Assembly: GCA_902792985.1 (NCBI GenBank)
Contig: CADBBT010000004.1
Span: forward strand, 1-55,234
Length of the DNA stretch: 55,234 bases
Reading direction: 5' to 3'
Source of the DNA: Oscillospiraceae bacterium
Lineage (GTDB): Bacteria; Bacillota; Clostridia; Oscillospirales; Acutalibacteraceae
The number at the start of each line of letters is the position of its first letter. Position 1 is the first letter of the stretch. This document shows, in pieces, positions 41,529 to 51,752 of the stretch. Both the position numbers and the translations under genes were made by a program. Under the pieces are notes generated by a model. It was not told where the DNA came from. It saw only the letters and a list, made by a program, of their open reading frames with translations, and ran no database searches.

Positions 41529-44500
41529 GTGAATACAAAAACAAAACACAACCTCAAACGCACACTTTCCGTCTTTTTGACGCTGCTGATGGTGCTGTCC
41601 GCGGTGAGCGTCGGCATCGTTGTGCCTGCAGCGGCGGAAGGGGAAAGCGCGTTGCTTGCCCGCTATTTTTCAACGGACAGCGAGTGGTATGACGCGAAAT
41701 CGGAAAGCAATCAGCTTTCATGGACAGTTGGCAGTTGGACTTCTTACCAATCCGATGGTTCCCATTATTTTGACGGAAGCCTTTATCTGAAGATCAGCAC
41801 CCAGAATCTGTTTGCGGATGTTTCAGCCGATACCGGCGTCACCTTTGCCTATCAGTGGAGACCCGACCAGACAGACATACATCGCCATATTCTTTCGCTC
41901 GGTGCGAACGAATACAGCGGCAGCGGCGAGAATGCAAACAGCAGCTTCTATATTTCTGCAACCACTTCGTGGATGAGCGCCGGAAAGGCACCGTTCGTTG
42001 GTTATGTTGACGGTAACGGAAGAGAATTGATCGGCGCGTATCCGGACGTTGCTTTTGCAAGCGGTACGACCTATGATATCGTGATCTCCATTACCGTTGA
42101 TGAAGGCGTTGTGTTCTATATCAACGGTTTGGAATATGCTGCGAATTACTATGATTCCAACTATAATGACCAAAAGGAAAACATTCGAGCTTTTCTGAAC
42201 GCGGTTTCCGGTTGGAACTATAACTATATCGGCGTTTCCCGTTGGGGTGACGGTTATATAAAGGGCTATCTGAAAGACCTGCGCATCTACAAGGGCAGTA
42301 TGTCTGCACTTGACGTCTTGATTGATGACGCTTATGCTGCTTATACCGATTCATACAGCAGCACCGATTTGACAGAAAAGCTGACGCAGAGCAGCAGTGA
42401 AAACACATTCAACGCTGTGGCGTATCATACTGTAAATGAAGCGACCGGTGCTTACAGCAACCTTGTATATGCGCCGTATAATCAAACCAATTTTATTGGT
42501 AATGGTGATGATTATAAAGAAATCGGTGCGATGTATTTTAAGATTATTACGCCGAGCAATATTGTCATGGTCTATGACGGGATACATGATGTTTATTCGC
42601 CGATCGAGGTTGAAACAAAGAAACACGACAAAGCAGCCGTGAGCAATCAGGCGATTAAATATATTGAATCCATGGAGGGCAAGCTGCCTTTGGCACAGTA
42701 CTGGTACGGCTATCAGGATGGCGGCGGAAACAATTATCAGATCTGGGCAGGTCCGAAAACCGGCAACTGGTTCTCTCATCTTGCTGAAGGCGCTTGGGAT
42801 GTCGGTCAGGATAACAAAGATACACCGAGATTTTGGTGGAACAAAGTTATGTACAACGGAACCGGTGACACGACTTATTATTATGAGTATTTTCAGAACC
42901 TCGGGTTTAATGTTTCCTCGCCATATGACAACTGGGGATATAAAGACGGCATAGATACGTTGACCTCGCAGTCCAATTACTACGTCCTCAACTACAAGCC
43001 CGTCTATAACGCACTTCCCTCTGCACTTTCCTGCTATGCAGAAATGAACGCCAACGGATGGAAATATACAGAAGAATCCATGAATCGCGCAAAGGCAACG
43101 ATCTGTCAGATGGTGCTCGCCAACCCGAAGAACAGCACCTATGATTACGCTGCGAACCCCGGTTCTGCGACACAGGCCTGCGCAGCCAACATCAAAAAGG
43201 CTGTGACTCTCCTCGGTTCCACCGGCGGCACTTACGGTTATGAAGGCTTGAACCTCGTCAAAAAGACCGGCACCGTCATCTGGAAGAATGAGGACACCAC
43301 AACGCTTGAAACAGACACCGGCGTGATATATGGCGAAACCCCGGCCTATAACAGCGCAACGCCGACCAAGCAGGCGGACAATCAGTATACTTATACCTTT
43401 AAAGAGTGGACGCCCGCCATCGATGTTGTGAACGCTGATGAAACCATCTACACGGCGACCTTCAACAGCATCCCGCAGGTTTATTCCGCGAGCGTGACCG
43501 GCGAGCGCATCAGCAACACCGCTTCCGCTGCGGCTACGGCGACCTTCGGCACAGACTACACCTTTACGCCTGCTGCGGAAACGTTCTATCATGTTACGGG
43601 TGTGAGCGTGACGGTTGGCGGCACAGCGCTGGCAGACAGCGACTACAGCGTTGACGCACAGACCTACGCCGTGACCATCCCCGGCGCTCAGATCCTCGGC
43701 GATATCGTAATCACTTACACCACGGCGCCCAACACCTTCGGCGTGACCGTGAACGGCAGCAACCTTGCGGAGCATACCTATGCAGATGCAACGCTTTACA
43801 CCACATACACGACTGAGCTGTTCGCGGCAGAGCATTATCACATCACCGGCGTTACGAGCGTGACTGTCGGCGGCTCCACGCACAATACCGGCTTCACTTA
43901 TACCGATTCCGCAAAGACCGTGACGGTTCCCGGCACATGGATCACAACGCCGATCGTGATCAACGCGACAACCGCAGCCGACACCTTTAATCTGACCTAT
44001 TCCGGCAATGTGACGAACGGCGGCGCGACCGTCTCCTACGGCGTGGATTATACCGCAACACTGCAGCCGATCACCGGTTCTTATCTCACCGGCGACGAAA
44101 TTTCGGTCACCGTCGGCGGCACCGAACTTGTTAAGGGCACCGACTATACCTATAGTAACGGCACGCTGACAATCTGGGGTCAGAATATCACCGGCGATGT
44201 TGTGATCACGGCAATCACCGATAACACCTATCCCGTCACCTTCTCCGGCGACGTTACCAACACGGCTGCGAGCGCAACCTACGGTACAGATTATACCGTG
44301 ACGCTGACGCCGTCTCAGACCGGCGCGTATGTGACCGGCGCAACTGTGACTGTCGGCGGCGCAAGCTATACCGGCTTCACCTATGACAACGGTACCGTGA
44401 CCATCCCCGGCAATGACATCACCGGCGCGATCGTCATCACTGCGACCACGGACAACAAGTACACGATCACCTTTGTGGACGAAAACGGCACAACTCAGCT

Positions 44501-47500
44501 TGATGCAAAGACGCTTGCTTACGGCGCGGCTGTCACTTACGGCGGCTCAACGCCGACAAAGGCTTCCACCGCGCAGTATGATTACACCTTCGGCGGCTGG
44601 AGCAACGGCACGACCAACTATGCTGTCGGTGTGGCTCTGCCCGCGGTGGCCGGCAACACGACCTATACCGCTTACTATACGCCCACGCTTCGTTCCTACA
44701 CGATCACCTGGGTGGACGGCAACGGCAATACGCTTGATACTGATACGCTTGCCTTCGGTGAGACACCTGTCTATGATGGCGAGACCCCAGCCAAGACAGC
44801 GACCGCGCAGTACACCTATGCGTTCAACAACACATGGAGCCCGGCGATCACGACCGTTTCCGGCGACGCGACCTACACGGCACAGTTTAATTCCACGGTC
44901 AACAAGTATAAAGTGACATTTGTGGATGAGGACGACACAGTGCTGCAGGCAGAAGCACAGTACGACTACGGCACGGCTGTGGCGGATATCACCGTTCCCG
45001 CCGATCCGACAAAGACCGACACCGCCGAATTCGATTATGAATTCACCGGCTGGACTCCGGCGCTTGCCGAAGTCACGCAGGATGTGACCTACAAAGCGAC
45101 CTATTCCGAGACAAAGCGCTCCTATACCATTACATGGAACGATGATGAGAACAATCTGATCGATACGACGACGGTGGAATACGGTGTTGCTCCGAGCCAC
45201 GCCGACGCGAGCAAGGCGGATGATAACAAGTATACCTACACCTTTACCGGCTGGGATCCGACGCCTGTCGCTGTGACTGAAGCAGCCACCTACACGGCAC
45301 AGTTCAGCAAAACACCGAAGACCTATACCGTTACGGTCAAGGGCGAAAACCATATCACTGCCGGAACCTACAGCGACGTTCCTTACGGCACGGATTATGA
45401 TGTAACGCTGGCTGCGGAAACACATTATCATATCCACGCTGTGAACAGTGTGACCGTCGGCGGCACCGCACTGACGGAAGGCGAGGGCTACAGCTACGCC
45501 AACGGCGTTGTGACCATCTTCGGCACAGCGATCACCGGCAATGTGGAAATCACCGCTACTGCCGAAGAAAACGCCTACACCATCACCTGGGTGCTGCATG
45601 ACAGCAGCGTGGAAACCGATGCCGCGCTGAACGAAGTGCCCTCCTATGAAGCGCCTTCCTACACCGGCACGGACAACCATGTTTACAAATTCAAGGAATG
45701 GACGCCCGCACCGGTTGCCGCCACCGGCAACGCGACCTACACGGCCGTCTATGAGATCGACAAGGAAGCAGCTGCAAACGTCCACGCCTTCGGCGAAGCC
45801 TCCTATGTTGTGACGGAAGCTGACGATGTGATCTCCAAGGTCACTGCAAGCAAGACCTGCTCCGTCTGCGGTTATGTGCTCACCGAAGAAGCGACTCTGA
45901 CAAGCACCGCGACGGCTGCGACCTGTTCTGCCAAGGGCGTAACGACCTACACTGCGACGTTCTCCTCCGCGTTTGAAACAAAGACCTACACGCGTGAAAA
46001 CATCGCCATTGTCGAAAACGCGCACGATTACAATGTTGCAAACGCCACCTTCGCCTGGGTCGAAGACGGCAACGGCGGCTGGAAGTATGTTGCCACGATT
46101 CCCTGCGCACTGAACAATGCACACCCGGCAAAGATCGTGGAAGCGAACGTAACAGTTTCCACTGCGGATGCAGACTGTGTCACAGCGAACGATACGACCT
46201 ATACCGCAACCGGCTTTGCGGCAGATACCGGACTGACACTGCCCGCAGGTTATGAGGACAAGGTGATTCCGGGCGCCGTTGACGAAAACGCGCACGCCTA
46301 TGATAACGCGAACGCCACGTTTGCCTGGGTCAAGGTGGACGGCGGCGACTGGGAATATGTTGCAACGATTCCCTGCACGAACGAGCCGAACCATGAAGCG
46401 AAAGTGGTCAAGGCAACCGTGACCACCGAATCGACCGGTGCAAACTGCACCACAGCGGGCAACACGACCTATACCGCGACCGGCTTCCCGGCGGAAAGCG
46501 GTTTGAGCCTGCCGGCGACGTATGAAAACAAAGTCATCATCGGCGAAACAAACGGCGACCACAACTACGATTACACCGCACCGATCATCACCGCGCCGAC
46601 CAAGACGGGCGAAACATGGTCCGACGGTTCCGTGGTCTATGCCTGCACACGCAACGAATCTCATCTGACAGATCCGGTCGCTGTTGCAAGAGCTGACTAC
46701 AGCGCCTATGATGCAGAGATCCTTAAGGTGCAGACCTTCCTTGCGGAAAACGACCTCAACAACACGGTGAAATCCGCGCTGCAGGCGATTTTGGATACCG
46801 CACTTGCTCAGGACCTCGTCACCATGAAGGAAGGCGTGGACTATAACGATCATACCGCGTTCGATCAGCAGGGCACTGTGGATGCCGCAGTCGCTTCCAT
46901 GCGCACCGCGCTCGCAAACGTGCTGAACGCCTATGCAACGCCCGATGGCGAAGGCGGCTACACCTTCAACGAAGACGCGCTTGCGACCTACAGCGCAGTC
47001 TTTACCGACAACCTCGGCAATACCGATACGGTCGAAAAGGCCGCCGGTACGGTCTGGTCCGTTGCGAAGGACGGTTATAAGCTTTTGGCCATCTCCGCCA
47101 CCTACGGCGATACCGATCTGGACAACGCGACCTATACCTTCAAGAAGCTCACCGAGGCGGATGCTGTTTCGCTGACCTATGCGGTGGATGTGGATGCTGC
47201 CCTGGCAGCGGCGCGCACGATCCTCAACAACAGCGAGAACTACGACAACAACGACAACTTCCTGGATCGCCTGCAGCAGGCTTATGATGACCTGCTTGCA
47301 ATTCAGGACAACCCCGAAATGAACACTGAGGCCGCGGCACTCAAGCAGACCATTCTGGATCTTGTGGACGAGAGCCACGACCATAAGAAGGACGGCTCAC
47401 TTGCCATCGTGACCTTTATCTACGGCAAGAACGACGATGTGCCGTTCGTGCTGGAGACCACGGTCGGCGCGGCTGTGTCGGCTCCGTCGAACACTTCTTA

Positions 47501-48569
47501 TGTCAGCGCGGGCTTCACTTACCCGGTTGCATATTGGACCGACGCGGAAAACAACAAGTATACAACCACGTTCCCCGTGGCGGTTGACGGCGCGACCTAT
47601 CACGCAGTTTACACGCTTTATGATCTGAAGGAAGCACTGGATGCCATCCGCACCGCAAAGGCGAAGGAAAATGTGATCGGTACAACTTCGATCGCAGAAA
47701 TTGAAAGCCTGCTTTCGCAGATTGATATGCTCTTTGAAAACAACGGCGTAAGCGTGAGTGAATATCGCACCGTACAGGCAAACCATGTCAACAAGGAGAC
47801 CGAAGAGGGTCAGACCTTTATCGACACACTGTGGAACCTGATCGGCCAGCTGCAGTCTGTGGCAGACAGCGCAGAAGTCATTTGTGCAGGCCATGAATTT
47901 GACTACTATGATCAGAAAGTTGCAACCTGCACCGAAGAAGGCTACACGGCTTACCGCGTCTGCCGTCTGTGTGATACGCAGGTCGGCGGCGATCCGATCC
48001 CGGCCACCGGTCACAGCGCGAACTATGACAGAGATCCGGTCCGTTCCGGCGCACTCGGCGACGGCACCTGCATCTGGGATACCTACACCTGCAACCACGG
48101 CTGCGGCGACTTCTATGTCATCCCGACCTACATTGCACGCTACACTGACAGCACTCCGATCGCGGGCGCGACCGTTACCCTCTTTGCGGACGGCCACAAC
48201 ATCTCCGTGATTGCGGACGTCAACGGCAGAGCACCGTTCCGCGGCCTGATTGCGCCGGGTGAATTGAAGGAAGGCGAATATGCTTTGACGGTTTCCCTGG
48301 GCGAGACTGCAAAGACCGGTGTTATGAAGATCCACAACGGTCGTGTGACCATGGTGATCGAACAGCTCGAAAGAAGCGGCGGTTCCGGTGACGACAGCGA
48401 AGGCGGCGGTTCCTCCGGCTCCTTCCGTTGCCCGATGTGCAACGCCTATGACGAACTGCGCACCATGCCGGTGGTCGGCTGGTTCGTTGCCATCGTTCAC
48501 TTCTTCGTCCACATGGCTTACCGTATCATCAATGCCTCCACGTCGTTCAGCGGCAAGTTCAGCTTTTGA
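41529..48569 (+). CDS. Giant secreted surface protein with LamG-like, InlB-type and Cys-rich repeats
   Basis: 2346 aa from a GTG at 41529 that follows AAAGGGG. A signal peptide (1-36, ending AAA) precedes a LamG/concanavalin-like region (about 40-265: LYLKISTQNLFADVS, VGYVDGNGRELIGAYPDV, VVFYINGLEYAANYY, LKDLRIYKG). A mid region to about 560 follows. About 570-1400 holds repeats of two kinds: VTVGG-type units (VTGVSVTVGGTAL...) and InlB/Listeria-Bacteroides-like units (YTFTGWDPT...TYTAQF). About 1417-1680 are Cys-bearing ATCSAKGVTTYTATF-type repeats. FIVAR-like helical repeats span 1720-2110. A CTEEGYTAYRVCRLC module and an SpaA-like beta domain (2200-2280) come before a GS-rich linker and a hydrophobic C-terminal tail. 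It is likely an adhesin or structural protein; no sortase motif. Confidence 0.85.
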   Translation: MNTKTKHNLKRTLSVFLTLLMVLSAVSVGIVVPAAAEGESALLARYFSTDSEWYDAKSESNQLSWTVGSWTSYQSDGSHYFDGSLYLKISTQNLFADVSADTGVTFAYQWRPDQTDIHRHILSLGANEYSGSGENANSSFYISATTSWMSAGKAPFVGYVDGNGRELIGAYPDVAFASGTTYDIVISITVDEGVVFYINGLEYAANYYDSNYNDQKENIRAFLNAVSGWNYNYIGVSRWGDGYIKGYLKDLRIYKGSMSALDVLIDDAYAAYTDSYSSTDLTEKLTQSSSENTFNAVAYHTVNEATGAYSNLVYAPYNQTNFIGNGDDYKEIGAMYFKIITPSNIVMVYDGIHDVYSPIEVETKKHDKAAVSNQAIKYIESMEGKLPLAQYWYGYQDGGGNNYQIWAGPKTGNWFSHLAEGAWDVGQDNKDTPRFWWNKVMYNGTGDTTYYYEYFQNLGFNVSSPYDNWGYKDGIDTLTSQSNYYVLNYKPVYNALPSALSCYAEMNANGWKYTEESMNRAKATICQMVLANPKNSTYDYAANPGSATQACAANIKKAVTLLGSTGGTYGYEGLNLVKKTGTVIWKNEDTTTLETDTGVIYGETPAYNSATPTKQADNQYTYTFKEWTPAIDVVNADETIYTATFNSIPQVYSASVTGERISNTASAAATATFGTDYTFTPAAETFYHVTGVSVTVGGTALADSDYSVDAQTYAVTIPGAQILGDIVITYTTAPNTFGVTVNGSNLAEHTYADATLYTTYTTELFAAEHYHITGVTSVTVGGSTHNTGFTYTDSAKTVTVPGTWITTPIVINATTAADTFNLTYSGNVTNGGATVSYGVDYTATLQPITGSYLTGDEISVTVGGTELVKGTDYTYSNGTLTIWGQNITGDVVITAITDNTYPVTFSGDVTNTAASATYGTDYTVTLTPSQTGAYVTGATVTVGGASYTGFTYDNGTVTIPGNDITGAIVITATTDNKYTITFVDENGTTQLDAKTLAYGAAVTYGGSTPTKASTAQYDYTFGGWSNGTTNYAVGVALPAVAGNTTYTAYYTPTLRSYTITWVDGNGNTLDTDTLAFGETPVYDGETPAKTATAQYTYAFNNTWSPAITTVSGDATYTAQFNSTVNKYKVTFVDEDDTVLQAEAQYDYGTAVADITVPADPTKTDTAEFDYEFTGWTPALAEVTQDVTYKATYSETKRSYTITWNDDENNLIDTTTVEYGVAPSHADASKADDNKYTYTFTGWDPTPVAVTEAATYTAQFSKTPKTYTVTVKGENHITAGTYSDVPYGTDYDVTLAAETHYHIHAVNSVTVGGTALTEGEGYSYANGVVTIFGTAITGNVEITATAEENAYTITWVLHDSSVETDAALNEVPSYEAPSYTGTDNHVYKFKEWTPAPVAATGNATYTAVYEIDKEAAANVHAFGEASYVVTEADDVISKVTASKTCSVCGYVLTEEATLTSTATAATCSAKGVTTYTATFSSAFETKTYTRENIAIVENAHDYNVANATFAWVEDGNGGWKYVATIPCALNNAHPAKIVEANVTVSTADADCVTANDTTYTATGFAADTGLTLPAGYEDKVIPGAVDENAHAYDNANATFAWVKVDGGDWEYVATIPCTNEPNHEAKVVKATVTTESTGANCTTAGNTTYTATGFPAESGLSLPATYENKVIIGETNGDHNYDYTAPIITAPTKTGETWSDGSVVYACTRNESHLTDPVAVARADYSAYDAEILKVQTFLAENDLNNTVKSALQAILDTALAQDLVTMKEGVDYNDHTAFDQQGTVDAAVASMRTALANVLNAYATPDGEGGYTFNEDALATYSAVFTDNLGNTDTVEKAAGTVWSVAKDGYKLLAISATYGDTDLDNATYTFKKLTEADAVSLTYAVDVDAALAAARTILNNSENYDNNDNFLDRLQQAYDDLLAIQDNPEMNTEAAALKQTILDLVDESHDHKKDGSLAIVTFIYGKNDDVPFVLETTVGAAVSAPSNTSYVSAGFTYPVAYWTDAENNKYTTTFPVAVDGATYHAVYTLYDLKEALDAIRTAKAKENVIGTTSIAEIESLLSQIDMLFENNGVSVSEYRTVQANHVNKETEEGQTFIDTLWNLIGQLQSVADSAEVICAGHEFDYYDQKVATCTEEGYTAYRVCRLCDTQVGGDPIPATGHSANYDRDPVRSGALGDGTCIWDTYTCNHGCGDFYVIPTYIARYTDSTPIAGATVTLFADGHNISVIADVNGRAPFRGLIAPGELKEGEYALTVSLGETAKTGVMKIHNGRVTMVIEQLERSGGSGDDSEGGGSSGSFRCPMCNAYDELRTMPVVGWFVAIVHFFVHMAYRIINASTSFSGKFSF

Positions 48570-48602
48570 TTGGCACAGGATCAGTTAACCTCAACAAAAG
48601 AA

Positions 48603-48629
48603 AAGGGCACGTCCACGCGGCGTGCCCTT
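48603..48629 (+). terminator. Weak terminator after the giant surface protein
   Basis: AAGGGCACG and CGTGCCCTT form a perfect 9-bp stem with a 9-base loop, but the downstream T tract is poor (TTCCTAT), so read-through into the following hydrolase gene is likely. Confidence 0.6.
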
Positions 48630-48651
48630 CCTATGAAAAGCAGGGATGTTT

Positions 48652-50235
48652 ATGAAAAAAACACTGGCATTGCTCCTATCTGCTGTGATGCTCCTTTCGT
48701 TGGCTCTTCCTGCCTTTGCGCAGATGCCGACCGGCACGTTTGTGCCGATCATCCATGTGCATGGGCTGGGTACCGCCATCATCAACGAACAGGGCGAAGA
48801 CGTTTATACAGTCAACATTGATAAAGGCGCCATCGTCGAACAGGTCAAAGCCGTCGTTCCGGAGTTTCTGGAAGCGATGAAGCTCAAGCCGGACGATGCG
48901 TGGACGCTTTATCGCAACCGTGTCCGCGAGATCGTGTTGCCTTGTTTCGGCCCTTATTTTCTGGATAAAAACGGTGAAGCCTCCGACGGCACACATGTGG
49001 ATTGGACATGGGAGCACGGAAATCTTCCGGATAAAAAAGGTGAGAGCGGCTACCATTACGGCTCTTATCCGTTCTATTTTGACTGGCGGGTCGACCCCTT
49101 TGAAAGTGCCGCACTGCTGAACGACTATGTGCAGGACGTCAAGAAAGCGACCGGCAGCGATAAAGTGAATATCTGCGCGCGATGTGAAGGCGGCAACGTG
49201 CTGCTTGCATATTTTGCGCAGTACGGCTATGACGATGTGAAATGCGCGCAGTTTTATGCGTCCGCAAGCAAGGGCATTGACCTTGTCAGCGCCCTGTTCA
49301 GCGGAAAGATCTCGATCGACGCCGATGCGGTTCGCCGCTATCAGGAACAGAACTATCCTGTGGAAGACCCGGTCGCTGACGAGCTGATCAATACGCTCAT
49401 TGAGCTTACCGGCGACACGTTTTTGCTGGATGTTGCTGCGTTTTCACTGGAAGTGTTCAGCCTTGTCAAGGTTTATGACGAGGTCCTTGTGCCGCTGATT
49501 CTCGAAACCTACGGCACGATGCCCGGCATCTGGAGCATGGTGGACGCAGAGGATTACGCCACCGCGCGCCGCAATATATTCAAAGGCAAGGAAGCGGAAT
49601 ATGCCGGTTTGATCGAAAAGCTGGATCACTATGACACTGTTGTGCGTCAGCGCGCGGATGAGATCGTGATGGATGCGGTCAAGGCCGGTGTGAAAGTTGC
49701 AAACTTTGCAAAATACGGTGACTATCAGACGATGCCCTTCGGCAAGCATTCCAATGACATCGGCGACAACACCGTGGCGCTCTCTGTTGCGTCTTTCGGC
49801 GCAACCGTTGCAAAATACGGTAAAACGCTGTCGGACGACTATCTTGCCAACGCAGCAAAGAACGGCACCGACCGCTATATTTCTCCCGATCGCATGGTGG
49901 ACGCATCGACGTGTCTGCTGCCGGATACGACCTGGTTTATTTACGGCAATCCGCACAGTTCTTTTCAGAATTTCATTTTTGCGTATATGATCCGTTACTT
50001 TGCGGCGGACGGCGAACTGACGGTGTTTGATGATCCTACGTTTCCGCAGTACATGATCGCAGTACCGGATCCCGAGAATCCGGCAGATGAGCAAAAGCTT
50101 GTGCCGATGACAGAGGAAAACGCGCCTTCATTCACTGTTGAGCAGCGTAATATCCACAATGTGGACTGGAAGGACCTCGGCTTGCGGCTGCTCAAGGCAC
50201 TTTGGAACTTCCTGAAAATGCTGTTTGCAAAATAA
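48652..50235 (+). CDS. Secreted alpha/beta-hydrolase-like protein with Cys at the nucleophile elbow (copy 3, divergent)
   Basis: 527 aa from the ATG at 48652 (an in-frame ATG at 48646 is too close to AGGG). Signal peptide 1-23 (LALLLSAVMLLSLALPAFA). FVPIIHVHGLG is a lipase-like first strand, FYFDWRVDPFESAALLNDYV is closer to the LCAT YDWR motif than in the two relatives at 20-23.6 kb, and VNICARCEGGNVLLAYFAQYG gives C178 at the elbow. RMVDASTCLLPDTTW (D417) and IYGNPHSSFQ (H435) align with the shared acid and base. The end LLKALWNFLKMLFAK is the same amphipathic tail type. It follows the giant surface protein and may be transcribed with it. Substrate unknown. Confidence 0.8.
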   Translation: MKKTLALLLSAVMLLSLALPAFAQMPTGTFVPIIHVHGLGTAIINEQGEDVYTVNIDKGAIVEQVKAVVPEFLEAMKLKPDDAWTLYRNRVREIVLPCFGPYFLDKNGEASDGTHVDWTWEHGNLPDKKGESGYHYGSYPFYFDWRVDPFESAALLNDYVQDVKKATGSDKVNICARCEGGNVLLAYFAQYGYDDVKCAQFYASASKGIDLVSALFSGKISIDADAVRRYQEQNYPVEDPVADELINTLIELTGDTFLLDVAAFSLEVFSLVKVYDEVLVPLILETYGTMPGIWSMVDAEDYATARRNIFKGKEAEYAGLIEKLDHYDTVVRQRADEIVMDAVKAGVKVANFAKYGDYQTMPFGKHSNDIGDNTVALSVASFGATVAKYGKTLSDDYLANAAKNGTDRYISPDRMVDASTCLLPDTTWFIYGNPHSSFQNFIFAYMIRYFAADGELTVFDDPTFPQYMIAVPDPENPADEQKLVPMTEENAPSFTVEQRNIHNVDWKDLGLRLLKALWNFLKMLFAK

Positions 50236-50248
50236 TAATACAAATGAA

Positions 50249-50286
50249 AACGCGCACGGGGAGTTTGCTTCGTGCGCGTTGTTTTA
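50249..50286 (+). terminator. Terminator after the third hydrolase
   Basis: AACGCGCACG (50249-50258) pairs with CGTGCGCGTT (50271-50280), 12-base loop, followed by GTTTTAT. Confidence 0.85.
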
Positions 50287-50293
50287 TAGGGAC

Positions 50294-50450
50294 GCCGTTT
50301 TTGCGTGAAGCGCCGGCGGCGGGGCTGTGCGCCGAAGGCGCACACGCAAGGGGGCTTTTACGGCTGCTTCTGCCACAGCATGCACCCCCCCTTGCGCCGA
50401 AAGTGCAAAGCACTTTCGACCCCGCCGCCGGCGCTTCATACAAAAACGGC
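50294..50450 (+). repeat. Nested-hairpin palindromic element E2
   Basis: A 31-base arm (50294-50324) matches the reverse complement of 50420-50450 at 29 of 31 positions. Inside the arms each side has its own small hairpin of different sequence: left 50326-50344 (TGTGCGCC, GAA loop) and right 50398-50418 (CGAAAGTGC, AAA loop). A further shared block CGCAAGGGGG (50345-50354) faces CCCCCTTGCG (50387-50396). The plan is that of E1 at 8826-9058: constant arms, variable nested hairpins. Its right end overlaps the trpB terminator. Confidence 0.82.
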
Positions 50451-50474
50451 TGCCGCAAATCATGCAGCAGCCGT
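50441..50474 (-). terminator. trpB terminator
   Basis: On the minus strand ACGGCTGC (50467-50474) pairs with GCAGCCGT (50446-50453), followed by TTTTTG. It lies 18 bases after the trpB stop and shares its last bases with element E2. Confidence 0.82.
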
Positions 50475-50492
50475 AAATGTTTTGTTTTTGAT

Positions 50493-51719
50493 TCAGGCTT
50501 CCGGGATGCCGTATTTCTCGATCACATAATCGAGGTCCTTGTCGCCGCGGCCGGAAAGGTTGATGAGCACAGAACCGTTCTCCATCTGCTTTGCAAGCTT
50601 CATGGCGAACGCAACAGCATGGGAGCTTTCAATGGCGGGGATGATGCCTTCCAAACGTGACAGTTTGTAAAATGCGTCGATTGTCTCGCTGTCGTCGATC
50701 ACGTCATATTTCACGCGGCCGATGTCGCGCAAAAAGGCGTGTTCCGGGCCGGAGGAGGGATAATCAAGCCCGCTGGCGATGGAATAAACCGGCGCAGGAT
50801 CGCCGTTTTCGTCTTTGAGCATGATACTGTTGAATCCGTGCATGATGCCCTCGGTGCCGAATTTGAGGCTGGCTGCGTGATCGCCGAGCGCTGCACCGCG
50901 GCCGAGCGGTTCCACACCGAAAATGGTCACAGGGTCGTTCAAAAAGCCCGCAAACAAACCTGCGGCGTTGCTGCCGCCGCCGACACAGGCGACGATGGCG
51001 TTCGGCAGATGGCCGGTCATGTCGATGAACTGCTCTCTGGCTTCGATGCCGACCACGCTTTGAAAATCGCGCACCATCATCGGGAACGGGTGCGGACCGA
51101 GGACGGAACCGATGCAGTAGATCGCGTCGTTGTATTCTTTGCTGTAGGCTTCAAACGCAGCGTCAACAGCTTCCTTGAGCGTTTGCAGCCCGTGGGTGAC
51201 TTCCACAACGCGCGCGCCGAGCACCTTCATCCGCGCCACATTCGGCGCCTGCTTTTTGATGTCCACCGCACCCATGTAGATGTCGCATTCCAAACCGAAA
51301 TACGCTGCAGCGGTGGCGAGCGCAACGCCGTGCTGGCCTGCGCCGGTTTCAGCAATGACCTTTTTCTTGCCCATGTATTTGGCAAGCAGCGCTTCGCCCA
51401 TGCAGTGGTTGAGCTTGTGTGCGCCGGAATGGTTCAGATCTTCGCGTTTGGCATAAAGCTGCACACGGCCGCCGAGCGCGTCGGAAAGACGCTCAAGGTG
51501 CGAAATCGGCGTCGGTCTGCCTTGGAATTCCTTGCGGATGCGGCGCAGCTCGGCAATGAACTTGCGCGACTGGCAGATGGAATAATACGCCTGGGTGATC
51601 TCTTCCATGGCGGCCTTGAGCTTGTCGTCCACATAGACGCCACCGTATTTGCCGAAGTATCCTTCTTTGTCGGGATAGTGGTTGAAGTAGGTCTCAAAAT
51701 CGACGTTGTTCAGAATCAT
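50493..51719 (-). CDS. trpB: Tryptophan synthase beta chain, stand-alone
   Basis: 408 aa, normal TrpB length. [12 protein letters not shown] is the start of the fold, [14 protein letters not shown] carries the PLP lysine K102, [13 protein letters not shown] and [26 protein letters not shown] are family blocks, [11 protein letters not shown] binds the PLP phosphate, and [10 protein letters not shown] is the C-terminal motif. It joins indole and serine to tryptophan. No trpA or other trp gene is adjacent, so it may salvage indole or serve with a distant TrpA. The usual NHTGAHKIN is NHSGAHKLN. It has a perfect promoter with only about 27 leader bases, leaving no room for an attenuator or T-box. 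Confidence 0.94.
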   Translation of the reverse strand: MILNNVDFETYFNHYPDKEGYFGKYGGVYVDDKLKAAMEEITQAYYSICQSRKFIAELRRIRKEFQGRPTPISHLERLSDALGGRVQLYAKREDLNHSGAHKLNHCMGEALLAKYMGKKKVIAETGAGQHGVALATAAAYFGLECDIYMGAVDIKKQAPNVARMKVLGARVVEVTHGLQTLKEAVDAAFEAYSKEYNDAIYCIGSVLGPHPFPMMVRDFQSVVGIEAREQFIDMTGHLPNAIVACVGGGSNAAGLFAGFLNDPVTIFGVEPLGRGAALGDHAASLKFGTEGIMHGFNSIMLKDENGDPAPVYSIASGLDYPSSGPEHAFLRDIGRVKYDVIDDSETIDAFYKLSRLEGIIPAIESSHAVAFAMKLAKQMENGSVLINLSGRGDKDLDYVIEKYGIPEA

Positions 51720-51752
51720 GACGGGTTTCCTCTCAGTTTAAATAGTTGTTCT

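Noticed and set aside
44547-47384. A 945-codon open frame on the minus strand inside the giant surface protein gene
   Set aside because: It is the mirror of a repetitive, GC-biased coding region; it has no ribosome site, no recognisable domain, and a composition unlike its neighbours. The plus-strand frame has signal peptide and domains.
51720-51752. A trp attenuator or T-box before trpB
   Set aside because: The predicted leader is about 27 bases with no hairpin or Trp codons.
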